Below are positions 27,743 to 36,847 of a stretch of 64,000 nucleotides of DNA, piece after piece. The stretch comes from an uncultured Pedobacter sp. (GTDB lineage Bacteria; Bacteroidota; Bacteroidia; Sphingobacteriales; Sphingobacteriaceae), in the NCBI RefSeq assembly GCF_913776295.1, contig NZ_CAJYOJ010000060.1, positions 62,001 to 126,000 on the forward strand. Reading direction: 5' to 3'. The position numbers and the translations under genes were made by a program. The notes below the pieces were generated by a model. The model saw only the letters and a list, made by a program, of their open reading frames with translations. It was not told the origin of the DNA and ran no database searches. Position 1 is the first letter of the stretch; each line of letters starts with the position of its first letter.

Positions 27743-27844
27743 AAAAATGCCTATCAAGTTAGCAATAAAATATTAGTTTTGTAATAAACTATTTAATCCT
27801 TACAAAAAACATCATTATAATCTTCCGCGAAGCGAAAAAAACAA

Positions 27845-29152
27845 ATGATAACAAAAAACAATAAGAAAACCATCCGTTCGTGGGCATTTTTCGATTGGGC
27901 AAACTCTGCCTATAATCTGGTCATCACTTCTACCATTTTTCCTGCTTATTACACCATTATCACCACCACTAAAGAACATGGTGATAAAGTAGATTTTTTT
28001 GGCAGAACTTTTGTAAATACCTCGCTTTCCAATTATGCCCTATCGTTTGCGTATCTGGTGATGGCTTTTGTTCTGCCCATACTTTCGTCGATAGCGGATA
28101 GAAGAGGCAATAAAAAATCGTTCATGAAATTCTTCACCTATATGGGCGGGGTGGCATGCATCGGTTTATATTTCTTCAAATTAGACACACTCGAAATGAG
28201 TATCATCTTATTTGCACTGGCAGCAATGGGTTATATTGGCGGTGTATTGTTTAGTAATTCCTATTTGCCCGAGATCGCAACAGAAGAACATCAGGACCGT
28301 GTAAGTGCACAGGGTTTCTCGTATGGGTATATCGGTTCGGTGCTACTTCAACTCATCTGTTTTCTATTTGTGTTAAAGCCCGAATGGTTTGGCATTACTG
28401 ATGCCTCATTCCCCCCGAGGTTATCTTTTTTACTGGTTGGGTTATGGTGGATCGGATTTTCACAAATCCCTTTTAACGTACTGCCAAACGGAATTCCTCA
28501 GCATGATAAAGTAAAAACCAATATTTTTAGAGATGGCTTCAGCGAATTATCTAAAGTTTGGTCGCAGTTAAAGCAAATGAGGATTTTAAAAGGGTTTTTA
28601 GTTTCCTACTTTTTCTATTCTATGGGCGTACAGACCATTATGCTTGCAGCGGCGGGTTTTGCCGAGAAAACATTAAAATTGGGTACTGCGAAACTGATTG
28701 CGGTAATATTGATTATTCAATTGGTCGCTATTCCGGGAGCAATGCTGATGTCGTTTTTTGCAAGAAAGATAGGTAATATAAACGTACTGATTATGGTTGT
28801 TTTGGTATGGATAGGTTGCTGTATTTACGGTTACTATATTACAAACGAATATCAGTTTTATTCATTGGCAGCAATTGTTGGACTAATTATGGGCGGAATC
28901 CAGTCCTTATCGCGCTCTACTTATTCTAAATATCTTCCTGTTGATACAAAAGATACGACCTCATTTTTTAGCTTTTACGATGTAACCGAAAAACTGGCGA
29001 TTGTAATTGGTCTTTTCAGCTTTGCCTATATTGAAGATTTAACCGGAAATATTCGTTATTCTATTATTGCTTTGGCATCATTTTTTATCGTTGGATTGGT
29101 TCTTCTAATACTTTTAAGAAAAAACGAACACAAAGCTTCGTTTAAATTGTAA
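27845..29152 (+). CDS. UMF1-type MFS transporter
   Basis: 435 residues with about 12 transmembrane segments. The N-terminal signature SWAFFDWANSAYNLVITSTIFPAYY is typical of the UMF1 (Vps/Atg22-like) branch of the major facilitator superfamily. Further family segments are LPILSSIADRRGNKK, the loop GVLFSNSYLPEIATEEHQDRVSAQGFSYGYIGS, and QSLSRSTYSKYLP. Substrate unknown; the fungal relatives export amino acids from the vacuole. The LutA-like gene starts 22 bases downstream on the same strand, so the two may be co-transcribed. Confidence 0.9.
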   Translation: MITKNNKKTIRSWAFFDWANSAYNLVITSTIFPAYYTIITTTKEHGDKVDFFGRTFVNTSLSNYALSFAYLVMAFVLPILSSIADRRGNKKSFMKFFTYMGGVACIGLYFFKLDTLEMSIILFALAAMGYIGGVLFSNSYLPEIATEEHQDRVSAQGFSYGYIGSVLLQLICFLFVLKPEWFGITDASFPPRLSFLLVGLWWIGFSQIPFNVLPNGIPQHDKVKTNIFRDGFSELSKVWSQLKQMRILKGFLVSYFFYSMGVQTIMLAAAGFAEKTLKLGTAKLIAVILIIQLVAIPGAMLMSFFARKIGNINVLIMVVLVWIGCCIYGYYITNEYQFYSLAAIVGLIMGGIQSLSRSTYSKYLPVDTKDTTSFFSFYDVTEKLAIVIGLFSFAYIEDLTGNIRYSIIALASFFIVGLVLLILLRKNEHKASFKL

Positions 29153-29174
29153 GTTTGCAGCTATAAAGAATATG

Positions 29175-29912
29175 ATGAAAGTAGAATTATTTGTACCCTG
29201 TTTTGTAGATCAGCTATATCCGGAGACTGCCTTTAATACCTTAAGATTACTGGAAAAATCGGGCTGTGAGGTCACCTATAATTCAAAGCAGACCTGTTGC
29301 GGTCAACCAGCCTACAACGCAGGTTATTGGGATGAAGCCAAACAGGTGGGTACTAAATTCTTGAACGATTTTTCTGAAACTACTTATATCGTAGCTCCCT
29401 CTGCATCCTGTGTGGGAATGGTTAAAAACGGTTACAACGACCTATTTACAAATACCATTGTGCACAATAAATGCAGAAGCCTGCAATCCAACATCTGGGA
29501 ATTATCCGATTTTCTGGTTAAGGTGGCCAAAAAAGATTATTTCGGGGCTGAGCTGGAAGGAAAAGCGGTATATCATGATTCTTGCAGTGCTTTGCGCGAG
29601 TGTAAAATTAAAGATGAACCCCGTCATTTGCTTTCAAAAGTACATGGTTTGGAAATGATCGAAATGGAAGACACCGATATGTGCTGTGGCTTTGGCGGAA
29701 CATTCGCAGTTAAATTTGACGCCATCTCATCGGCCATGGCCGAGCAAAAAGTAAATCATGCATTAACGCAACAGGCCGATTATATCATTTCTACCGACCT
29801 TTCCTGTCTTTTACACCTACAAGGTTATATTGATAAAAATAACCTGCCAATCAAAACCATGCATATTGCCGATGTGCTTTGTAATGGCTGGTTAGAGAGT
29901 ACAGAATATTAA
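29175..29912 (+). CDS. LutA/YkgE-like cysteine-rich (CCG) protein
   Basis: About 245 residues with two CCG domains. The first is LFVPCFVDQLYPE, then TCCGQPAYNAGYW. The second is YHDSCSALRECKIKDEPRHLL, then DMCCGFGGTFAVK. This matches the LutA subunit of the L-lactate utilisation complex LutABC and related electron-transfer proteins. No lutB (ferredoxin) or lutC partner lies next to it; the neighbour upstream is a UMF1 transporter. It could act with partners elsewhere or be a stand-alone heterodisulfide-reductase-like protein. A second ATG at 29172 gives one extra Met. Confidence 0.88.
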   Translation: MKVELFVPCFVDQLYPETAFNTLRLLEKSGCEVTYNSKQTCCGQPAYNAGYWDEAKQVGTKFLNDFSETTYIVAPSASCVGMVKNGYNDLFTNTIVHNKCRSLQSNIWELSDFLVKVAKKDYFGAELEGKAVYHDSCSALRECKIKDEPRHLLSKVHGLEMIEMEDTDMCCGFGGTFAVKFDAISSAMAEQKVNHALTQQADYIISTDLSCLLHLQGYIDKNNLPIKTMHIADVLCNGWLESTEY

Positions 29913-29957
29913 CTTAAACCTCGAAGGTTTTAAAAACTGCGAGGTTTGATCGTCTCC

Positions 29958-29981
29958 ATGGTCTGTGTCCTCACAGACCAT
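29958..29981. repeat. GGTCTGTG-type hairpin
   Basis: Arms ATGGTCTGTG and CACAGACCAT around TCCT. A related degenerate hairpin, CGGTCTG/CAGACCG, follows at 30002-30023, and a variant GGTTTGT/ACAAACC is at 32783-32802. Confidence 0.7.
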
Positions 29982-30365
29982 CATCGTTAAAACCAAAATT
30001 TCGGTCTGCAGAGACACAGACCGAGGAAGGCGTTTCAAATCGCAATCACTGACCGGCGGCTCAGCAGCCGATGGATCTTATTCAACAGAAAAATTTGGAT
30101 TTGAGGTCAGGATTTTATTTTTCGCCGTTAAGCCGAAGCATTCATAAAAGTTTGTGTAAAACAAATTATAAGATGCGCTTAATTCATTAAAGTACTCGTT
30201 TAGCTTATTTCAGATGATTAATGACCACTTTATCTCAGGGCCTTGATCGAAGATTTCGGTCAATTAGGGCACAGACCGGGAAAACATCGGCGTTGAAATA
30301 AATTCACGTTAAAGCGAAATTGCGCCTGCAGCGTTTTCCGGTAAAAAAGAATTACAGTTTTTGCA

Positions 30366-30490
30366 AAATAAACCTGACCGCCAGCGTTATCCCGATTGGA
30401 AGATCAATTTTAAATTAAAGGTTTTGTTTTATCGGGATTAAGCAGAGGGCAGGACTAACCCAACCGAAGAACTACTGCATTTGCTTTTCA
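30366..30490. repeat. Dispersed intergenic repeat, copy 1
   Basis: Begins AAATAAACCTGACCG, contains GCGTTATCCCGATTGG, an inverted ATCGGGATTAAGC and AGGGCAGGACT, and ends near TTGCTTTTC. A second copy is at 60817-60938. The outer parts match closely; the centre differs. Confidence 0.8.
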
Positions 30491-30651
30491 AAAAACAATT
30501 GTAAAAATTAAATTACATCTGCCATTTGACAGCTGAATCAGGTCATCCAGGTATCAATTCTAACAAGTTAATACGTTTTCTATTATAATCTAAAATATCT
30601 TTGTTAAACCTTTTCTATGCTTTGCTATCTAAGCTACAAAACAAAATCATC

Positions 30652-31548
30652 ATGAAAAAAATAACCGTTGCTTTACTTGGGTTTTTATCAATTGTATCTG
30701 TGGCGAATGCACAAAAGAAAAAAACTTCTGGAGCTATACAGTTTGAAAACACCATAGATCCTTTAGCTATGGCTTCAGCCAATGGCATTCAGTTAACCGA
30801 TCAGATGAAAGCGAGGATGCCTTCATCAAGCAAAACCAATTTTGAACTATTATTCACGGCAACCAATGCCAGTTATATGCCTGTTGAAGAAACGGAAGAT
30901 AGTAACGGTGCAGGTGGCGGTGGCGGCGGAATGGGCCGGATGATGATGCGCTTTGGTGGTGGCGGCGGCAACCGGGAATATTATTACAATTTTGCTGATA
31001 AGAGCCTAACAGAAGTATTCGACCTGAACGATACCACTTACTATATGCCGGGCAAGTTAACCCTATCTACTTCGGGTCCAATTTCTTCTTTCAGAACGGG
31101 TGGTGGCAACCCAAATGATACTACGAGAGCAAAAATGGCTCAGGCTCCAAAAATTGAAGTGGTTAAAACTGATTCAACCAAACAGATACTAGGTTTTACC
31201 TGTCACCAGGCCATTGTAAGATCGACCAGGGTGATCAAAATTTTAGATATGGATAAAAATGTGGTGGAAGAGACCAAAATCTGGTACACCAACGATTTAG
31301 GTTTTGATTTTTCTCCTAATCCGAACATGTGGACAGAAGGTGCAGTACTGGCTATTGAGGGTAGAGGAAACAGCTCCATAGCCAAAAGCATTGAATATAG
31401 GAACGTTAGTACCAAAGACGTTACTGCTCCTAAGAAAGCAAAATTGATTACTGCTGAGGAGTATAAAGCCAAGATGGAGAATATGATGAAGCGTTTTAGG
31501 CAAAACAGGCCAGGTGGTGGTCAGGTAAGAGCATTCGGAATGAATTAA
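30652..31548 (+). CDS. GLPGLI-family secreted protein
   Basis: 298 residues from ATG 30652, which gives a clear signal peptide (MKKITVALLGFLSIVSVANA, then QKKK). The 30601 start would put 17 unlikely residues before it. After a glycine- and methionine-rich low-complexity stretch (GGGGGGMGRMMMRFGGGGG) come the family features: YYYNFADKSLTEVFDLNDTTYYM, ILGFTCHQAIV, IWYTNDLGFDFSPNP and the GLPGLI-equivalent segment EGAVLAIEG. The family is specific to Bacteroidota and its function is unknown. It is followed by a strong terminator and is monocistronic. Confidence 0.8.
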   Translation: MKKITVALLGFLSIVSVANAQKKKTSGAIQFENTIDPLAMASANGIQLTDQMKARMPSSSKTNFELLFTATNASYMPVEETEDSNGAGGGGGGMGRMMMRFGGGGGNREYYYNFADKSLTEVFDLNDTTYYMPGKLTLSTSGPISSFRTGGGNPNDTTRAKMAQAPKIEVVKTDSTKQILGFTCHQAIVRSTRVIKILDMDKNVVEETKIWYTNDLGFDFSPNPNMWTEGAVLAIEGRGNSSIAKSIEYRNVSTKDVTAPKKAKLITAEEYKAKMENMMKRFRQNRPGGGQVRAFGMN

Positions 31549-31572
31549 AATAAAATCATTGTAACTTAAGCA

Positions 31573-31606
31573 AGGCCCGGAATTTATAGCTTCCGGGCTT
31601 TTTTTG
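31573..31606 (+). terminator. Intrinsic terminator after the GLPGLI gene
   Basis: Stem GCCCGGAA (31575-31582) and TTCCGGGC (31591-31598) followed by a run of T. Confidence 0.9.
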
Positions 31607-31632
31607 TATCATTTTCGAAGCGATTAATTGTA

Positions 31633-32772
31633 ATGCAGACATATTTCATATCATTGGGTTCAGATATAAGCCTAACCAAAGTGATCACAGCAGAAAATAG
31701 AAACAACTTACTTAAAACTAAACAACATTTTGAAGTTTTAGATGGATTAAGAGGTGTAGCAGCCATTGTGGTGGTAATTTATCATTTTATGGAAATTGCC
31801 ATTACCGATTATAACAAGAATTTTCTGTCGCATGGTTTTCTGGCTGTCGATTTCTTTTTCTGTTTATCGGGTTTTGTAATTGCTTATGCTTATGATAACC
31901 GTGCACCGTATATTGGTTGGTTACAGTTTGTTAAAGTGAGGCTGATCCGCTTGCATCCCATGGTTGTGATCGGTTCAGTTTTGGGACTGCTCACCTTTTT
32001 ATTTGATCCTTTCAGCGATTTTTATCCAGTTTACGGTTTCGGGAAAACCTTGTTCTTGTTTTTAGCTTCGGTATTTCTGGTTCCTTATCCATTAATGCCC
32101 GAGCGCTATACCAACCTGTTCTGCTTAAATGCCCCGGCTTGGTCGCTGTTTTGGGAATACACTGCCAATATTTTTTACATCCTGATACTTTACAAACTGA
32201 ATAAAAAAGTGTTGATTGTTCTGGCATTAGCTGGAGCAGCATGCCTTGTTTATATAGGTGTGAAGGTGCCCAATGGCAATTTAGGCGGCGGCTGGGGCGG
32301 ACAAAATTTTTGGGATGGCGGGGCGAGGGTACTTTACTCATTCACCGCCGGAATGCTGGTCTATCGGTTCAATTGGATCATTAAAAATAAATTTGGCTTC
32401 ACCGCTATGGTTGTACTTTTACTGGCCGCTTTCCTGTTTCCTTATGCAGATGCTTACAACTGGATTACGGAACCCATCATCGTGGTATTATATTTCCCGT
32501 TTTTGGTGGCTTTGGGCGCAGGTACAGCGGTAAGCCCGACTTCAAAAAATATCTGTAAACTTTCAGGTGAAATTTCCTATCCATTATATATGACACATTA
32601 CCCATTTGTATGGGTGTTTTTAACTTACGTGGCCGTGGTTAAGCCAAGTATGGGTACTTTGTGGGGCGTTATTCCCATTTCTGTAATACTTTTAGTTATT
32701 TTGGCTTATCTTATCATGAAGTTTATAGATATTCCACTGCGTAAATATTTGAAGGCTAAATTTTTGACATAG
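31633..32772 (+). CDS. Acyltransferase-3 family membrane protein
   Basis: 379 residues, about ten transmembrane segments. The family signature at the N terminus is FEVLDGLRGVAAIVVVIYHFME with the conserved catalytic-type His, followed by FLSHGFLAVDFFFCLSGFVIAYAYD and then PAWSLFWEY. It matches the OafA/YrhL O-acyltransferase family, which transfers acetyl or other acyl groups to sugars of surface polysaccharide or to small molecules. The target is not known. It stands alone, with a hairpin (32783-32802) behind it. Confidence 0.9.
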   Translation: MQTYFISLGSDISLTKVITAENRNNLLKTKQHFEVLDGLRGVAAIVVVIYHFMEIAITDYNKNFLSHGFLAVDFFFCLSGFVIAYAYDNRAPYIGWLQFVKVRLIRLHPMVVIGSVLGLLTFLFDPFSDFYPVYGFGKTLFLFLASVFLVPYPLMPERYTNLFCLNAPAWSLFWEYTANIFYILILYKLNKKVLIVLALAGAACLVYIGVKVPNGNLGGGWGGQNFWDGGARVLYSFTAGMLVYRFNWIIKNKFGFTAMVVLLLAAFLFPYADAYNWITEPIIVVLYFPFLVALGAGTAVSPTSKNICKLSGEISYPLYMTHYPFVWVFLTYVAVVKPSMGTLWGVIPISVILLVILAYLIMKFIDIPLRKYLKAKFLT

Positions 32773-32782
32773 TATTGTAGAC

Positions 32783-32802
32783 GGTTTGTAGAGACACAAA
32801 CC
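32783..32802. repeat. GGTTTGT/ACAAACC hairpin
   Basis: Arms GGTTTGT (32783-32789) and ACAAACC (32796-32802) around AGAGAC. It is a variant of the hairpins at 29958 and 30002. Confidence 0.55.
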
Positions 32803-32875
32803 AGGGACTAAGATCCATAAAACCATGGTGTAGGATGAAAAATAGGACTCATTAAAAAAATTAAATTAACCGTTT

Positions 32876-33370
32876 ATGAAATCTCTGAAAACCGCTTTGT
32901 TTTTGCTATCCTTACTATTGCTGTTCAGTTGCACATCGTCAACCAGTGACTATGCCTACAACGAAAAAGTAACTTCTGTTTTTCTAAGCCAGATGAGACA
33001 GGTTGATGAAGCAGATAGTGCTTTTAAAGATACTTCGAAGATTTACTCAAAAGGTTTTACTGATTCAATTTTCTTGGCAAACAAAGCGGATAACCTGGTG
33101 AACAATTCAAAAATGGAACTTGCAGATATAGCAGATTTGAAACCGGGTAAAGAAGCTAAAAAATTTAACGATGAGGTTGTAGCCTACCTTGAAGCCATAA
33201 CCGATTACGGAGAAACAGCAAAACAAATGTTAAACTCAAAAACCGTTGACGAAAGGAAAAAACTACACGGGCAACTGATGTTGAAGTATGAAAAACTGAA
33301 TACTTACCCTGACCGGGTATTGGAGATTCAAAAAACATATCTGAATGAAGTTGGCCTGCAACCGAAGTAG
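32876..33370 (+). CDS. Small lipoprotein of unknown function
   Basis: 164 residues. The start MKSLKTALFLLSLLLLFSC ends in a lipobox-type LLFSC with Cys19, so the protein is probably lipid-anchored. The rest is highly charged and helical (KEAKKFNDEVVAYLEAI, DERKKLHGQLMLKYEKL), and may form a helical bundle. I do not recognise a family. It precedes thrS by about 110 bases but has its own coding start, and the thrS promoter lies between them. Confidence 0.7.
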   Translation: MKSLKTALFLLSLLLLFSCTSSTSDYAYNEKVTSVFLSQMRQVDEADSAFKDTSKIYSKGFTDSIFLANKADNLVNNSKMELADIADLKPGKEAKKFNDEVVAYLEAITDYGETAKQMLNSKTVDERKKLHGQLMLKYEKLNTYPDRVLEIQKTYLNEVGLQPK

Positions 33371-33406
33371 AATTTAAGTTTTCTATCAATTAAGGTATAA
33401 AAATCG

Positions 33407-33414
33407 TATCTTTG
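33407..33414 (+). promoter_or_regulatory. -7 promoter element of the thrS operon
   Basis: TATCTTTG matches TAnnTTTG. It lies 69 bases before the thrS ATG, giving a leader of about 65 bases, the longest of the promoters identified here and a possible site for translational control. Confidence 0.6.
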
Positions 33415-33483
33415 CATGAAATAAAATCACATTGTAAGTGATCTTTAAAACTTTTTTATTTAAAAATTAAATCATAGTTGTAG

Positions 33484-35409
33484 ATGATTAACATTACTTT
33501 ACCTGACGGTTCTGTCCGTGAGTACGAAAAGGGCACTTCTGCCCATCAAATTGCATTATCAATTTCTGAGGGCCTGGCCCGAAACGTATTAGCCGCTGAG
33601 GTTAATGGCGAAGTTTGGGATTCGACCAGGCCGATCGAGTCTGATTCTACAGTAAAACTATTAACCTGGAACGATGCAGCCGGCAAATCCACTTTTTGGC
33701 ATTCATCTGCCCACTTGATGGCCGAAGCCTTAGAAGCGCTTTATCCAGGTACCAAATTTGGTATTGGTCCGGCGATAGAAACCGGTTTTTATTACGATGT
33801 AGATTTTGGAGACCGTGAATTCTCGTCAGATGATTTCAAAGCCATTGAAACCAAAATGATCGAACTGGCTAAACAAAAGGAGACTTTTGTTCGCGAGAGT
33901 GTAAGCAAAGCTGATGCAGTAAAATATTTCACCGAAAAAGGCGATGAGTATAAATTAGATTTAATTGATGGCCTGGAGGATGGTAAAATTACTTTTTATA
34001 CCCAGGGTTCGTTTACTGATTTATGCCGCGGTCCACATATTCCAAATACGGGTTTTGTAAAGGCCGTTAAACTGATGAATGTGGCTGGGGCTTACTGGCG
34101 TGGTGATGAAACTAAAAAACAGTTAACCCGTATTTATGGGGTAACTTTTCCTAAAGCGAGCGAGCTTACCGAGTATCTTTTAATGATTGAGGAAGCAAAA
34201 AAACGTGATCACCGTAAGTTAGGTAAAGAGTTGGAATTGTTTGCTTTCTCAGAAAAAGTAGGAATGGGCCTGCCTTTGTGGCTGCCTAAAGGAACTGCTT
34301 TGCGTGAGCGCCTGGTGAACTTTTTAACTAAAGCACAAGCTAAAGCGGGCTACGAGCAGGTAGTAACACCACATATCGGGCATAAAAACTTATATGTAAC
34401 TTCTGGTCACTGGGAAAAATACGGTAAAGATTCTTTCCAGCCGATTAAAACGCCGCAGGAAGGAGAGGAGTTCTTCTTAAAACCAATGAACTGCCCGCAC
34501 CACTGTGAGATTTATAAAACCAAACCGCGTTCTTACAAAGATCTTCCGGTTCGTTTTGCAGAATTTGGTACGGTATACCGTTACGAGCAAAGTGGCGAAT
34601 TACACGGCTTAACCCGCGTACGTGGCTTTACCCAAGACGATGCGCATTTGTTTTGTATGCCGGAGCAAGTTAAAGATGAGTTTAAAAAAGTGATCGATCT
34701 AGTACTTTATGTATTTAAATCGTTGGGTTTTGAAAACTATACTGCACAGGTTTCGTTAAGAGATTCGGAGAACAAAGCCAAGTACATCGGTTCTGATGAA
34801 AACTGGAAATTATCAGAAACTGCGATTATCGAAGCCGCCGCAGAAAAAGGCCTGAATACCGTAGTAGAATACGGCGAAGCGGCTTTTTATGGCCCTAAGC
34901 TTGACTTTATGGTGAAAGATGCTTTGGGCAGAAAGTGGCAGTTGGGTACTATCCAGGTGGATTACAATTTACCGGAGCGTTTCGAACTGGAGTACACCGG
35001 TAGCGATAACCAGAAGCACAGACCGGTCATGATCCACCGTGCACCATTTGGTTCACTGGAAAGATTTATTGCGGTTTTGATCGAACATTGTGCAGGGAAT
35101 TTTCCTTTATGGTTAAGTCCTGAACAGTTTATCATTCTTCCTATTTCAGAAAAATATGAAGAATATGCAAAAAAAGTTTTAGATGAACTAAATAATTCCG
35201 ATATTCGCGGGCTGATTGACTTTCGTGATGAGAAAATCGGTCGTAAAATACGCGATGCGGAGGTTAAAAAGATCCCATACATGCTCATTATCGGCGATAA
35301 AGAGATGGCAGAAGGAAAAGTTTCTGTCCGTAAACATGGTGAGGGCGATTTAGGCGAAATGACGTTGGAAGAGTTCAACAATTTATTAAGAAAAGAAATA
35401 ACAGTTTAA
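33484..35409 (+). CDS. thrS: Threonyl-tRNA synthetase
   Basis: 641 residues with the full domain order: TGS domain at residues 1-61 ([16 protein letters not shown]), the threonyl/alanyl editing domain with [11 protein letters not shown], the class II catalytic core with motif 2 around [36 protein letters not shown], motif 3 near [13 protein letters not shown], and the C-terminal anticodon-binding domain with [30 protein letters not shown]. First gene of thrS-infC-rpmI-rplT, a common order. Charges tRNA-Thr. Confidence 0.99.
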   Translation: MINITLPDGSVREYEKGTSAHQIALSISEGLARNVLAAEVNGEVWDSTRPIESDSTVKLLTWNDAAGKSTFWHSSAHLMAEALEALYPGTKFGIGPAIETGFYYDVDFGDREFSSDDFKAIETKMIELAKQKETFVRESVSKADAVKYFTEKGDEYKLDLIDGLEDGKITFYTQGSFTDLCRGPHIPNTGFVKAVKLMNVAGAYWRGDETKKQLTRIYGVTFPKASELTEYLLMIEEAKKRDHRKLGKELELFAFSEKVGMGLPLWLPKGTALRERLVNFLTKAQAKAGYEQVVTPHIGHKNLYVTSGHWEKYGKDSFQPIKTPQEGEEFFLKPMNCPHHCEIYKTKPRSYKDLPVRFAEFGTVYRYEQSGELHGLTRVRGFTQDDAHLFCMPEQVKDEFKKVIDLVLYVFKSLGFENYTAQVSLRDSENKAKYIGSDENWKLSETAIIEAAAEKGLNTVVEYGEAAFYGPKLDFMVKDALGRKWQLGTIQVDYNLPERFELEYTGSDNQKHRPVMIHRAPFGSLERFIAVLIEHCAGNFPLWLSPEQFIILPISEKYEEYAKKVLDELNNSDIRGLIDFRDEKIGRKIRDAEVKKIPYMLIIGDKEMAEGKVSVRKHGEGDLGEMTLEEFNNLLRKEITV

Positions 35410-35427
35410 ATTAAAATAATACAAAAT

Positions 35428-35997
35428 TTGGCATTAGGAAGACCAGGATTTAACAGGGGACCACGTCCGCCTTTTAAGAAAAAAGAAGCAGAGCATAACA
35501 TTAATCAGTATATAAAATCGCCTGAAGTGCGTTTGGCTGGCGATAATGTTGAACCGGGGATTTATCCTTTGGCGAAAGCTTTGGCGCTTGCTGATGAACT
35601 GGAATTGGATTTGGTTGAGATTTCTCCAAACGCCGTACCGCCAGTTTGTAGAATTATCGATTACAGTAAATTTGTTTACGAGCAAAAGAAAAAGCAAAAA
35701 GAAATTAAAGCTAATGCCAAACAAACTGTAATTAAGGAGATTCGTTTTGGTCCTAATACCAACGAACACGATTTCCAGTTTAAACTGAAACATGCAGTAA
35801 GCTTTCTGGAGAATGGAGAGAAAGTTAGGGCTTACGTACATTTTAAAGGTAGGGCAATTGTTTATAAAGAGCAGGGAGAAATTTTATTGTTGAAATTTGC
35901 CCAGGCTTTGGAAGATGTAGGGAAAGTAGAGTTGTTGCCTAAATTGGAAGGTAAAAGGATGTTCCTGACAGTTGCGCCTAAAGTAGCAAAAAAATAA
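35428..35997 (+). CDS. infC: Translation initiation factor IF-3 (TTG start)
   Basis: 189 residues of IF-3. N-terminal domain signature [50 protein letters not shown], then the C-terminal domain with [41 protein letters not shown]. The start is TTG at 35428; the upstream in-frame codons back to the thrS stop are AAT, CAA, ATA and ATA, so no ATG or GTG is available. A rare start codon is a known feature of infC because IF-3 rejects non-AUG starts and so limits its own synthesis. It lies 18 bases after thrS. Confidence 0.97.
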   Translation: MALGRPGFNRGPRPPFKKKEAEHNINQYIKSPEVRLAGDNVEPGIYPLAKALALADELELDLVEISPNAVPPVCRIIDYSKFVYEQKKKQKEIKANAKQTVIKEIRFGPNTNEHDFQFKLKHAVSFLENGEKVRAYVHFKGRAIVYKEQGEILLLKFAQALEDVGKVELLPKLEGKRMFLTVAPKVAKK

Positions 35998-36026
35998 AAA
36001 CAATTTTATAAATTAAATAACAGGTT

Positions 36027-36227
36027 ATGCCAAAAATGAAAACCAATTCCAGTGCTAAAAAGCGTTTTTCGCTTACTGGAACAGGTAAAATCAAAAGAAA
36101 CAAAGCATACAAAAGTCACATCTTAACCAAGATGAGTACTAAACGTAAACGCGCCCTTGGAAATGCAGGAATTGTAACAGACGCAGATTCAGGTAACGTA
36201 AAACGTATGCTTTGCATCGGAAAGTAA
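36027..36227 (+). CDS. rpmI: Ribosomal protein bL35
   Basis: 66 residues, very basic. The family signature is visible as [42 protein letters not shown]. Third gene of the thrS-infC-rpmI-rplT operon, 29 bases after infC. Length is normal. Confidence 0.98.
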   Translation: MPKMKTNSSAKKRFSLTGTGKIKRNKAYKSHILTKMSTKRKRALGNAGIVTDADSGNVKRMLCIGK

Positions 36228-36300
36228 TTCATTAATTTCACCAGGTATCAGGCATTAAAGTTCCATACATGGACGCCGCTTACCAAAAAACAACAACAAC

Positions 36301-36645
36301 ATGCCACGTTCGGTAAACGCAGTAGCTTCGAGAAGAAGAAGAAAGAAAATCCTTAATTTAGCCAAAGGTTATTGGGGAGCAAGAAGTAAGGTTTATACTG
36401 TTGCCAAAAACACAGTAGAAAAAGGTTTGCAATATGCATACCGTGACCGTAAAGTTAAGAAAAGAGAATTCCGCGGATTGTGGATCCAACGTATTAACGC
36501 TGGTGCACGTCAACACGGTATTTCTTACTCTCAATTAATCGGTAAACTAGCTTCAAAAGAAATCGGTTTAAACCGTAAAGTATTGGCTGATTTAGCAATG
36601 AATCACCCGGAAGCTTTCAAAGCTGTAATTGATGCAGTAAAATAG
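36301..36645 (+). CDS. rplT: Ribosomal protein bL20
   Basis: 114 residues. Starts [41 protein letters not shown], the standard L20 signature, and ends with the globular RNA-binding domain ([19 protein letters not shown]). Last gene of the operon, 73 bases after rpmI, closed by a strong terminator. In other bacteria L20 represses this operon by binding mRNA; no equivalent site was identified here. Confidence 0.99.
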   Translation: MPRSVNAVASRRRRKKILNLAKGYWGARSKVYTVAKNTVEKGLQYAYRDRKVKKREFRGLWIQRINAGARQHGISYSQLIGKLASKEIGLNRKVLADLAMNHPEAFKAVIDAVK

Positions 36646-36674
36646 AAATTTTCGCTCAGGCGATAATCATATTT

Positions 36675-36709
36675 AAAAAAGGTTCCGATGCAAATCGGAA
36701 CCTTTTTTG
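36675..36709 (+). terminator. Intrinsic terminator of the thrS-rplT operon
   Basis: Stem GGTTCCGAT (36681-36689) and ATCGGAACC (36694-36702), with an A-run before and TTTTTT after. Confidence 0.95.
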
Positions 36710-36726
36710 TTTAAAAGAGGTCGCCA

Positions 36727-36745
36727 CCCTGAATTTATTTCAGGG
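36727..36745. repeat. CCCTGAA/TTCAGGG hairpin, third copy
   Basis: CCCTGAATTTATTTCAGGG, identical to 8801-8819. It is followed 31 bases later by the second hairpin type at 36777. Confidence 0.7.
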
Positions 36746-36776
36746 TATTTCCAGTGACAAATTAATAGCATAATAG

Positions 36777-36797
36777 ATGCTGAAATAAATTCAGCAT
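36777..36797. repeat. ATGCTGAA/TTCAGCAT hairpin, second copy
   Basis: Arms ATGCTGAA and TTCAGCAT around ATAAA; the matching copy is at 13255-13275. Confidence 0.65.
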
Positions 36798-36847
36798 GAC
36801 GCACGTGTGTTAAAAAAGATGTTTGCTAAATACAATCCTTTAGTTAC

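Larger units (their letters stand above)
29913..30651. other. 739-base spacer with hairpins and a dispersed repeat
   Basis: No convincing gene; the one open frame (29965-30147) lies over hairpins and has no usual start context. Contents: a stem AAACCTCG/CGAGGTTT (29916-29947) after the LutA-like gene, two GGTCTG-type hairpins (29958-29981 and 30002-30023), about 330 bases with nothing recognised, and a dispersed repeat at 30366-30490. Confidence 0.6.

Noticed and set aside
29965..30147. 60-codon open frame in the long spacer after the LutA-like gene
   Set aside because: It lies over two hairpins, has no family signal and has unusual codon use.
30366..30490. Insertion sequence
   Set aside because: No transposase frame, no clear terminal inverted repeats and too short; kept only as a dispersed repeat.
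36228..36300. L20 repressor site between rpmI and rplT
   Set aside because: No structure comparable with known L20 target sites could be recognised by eye.
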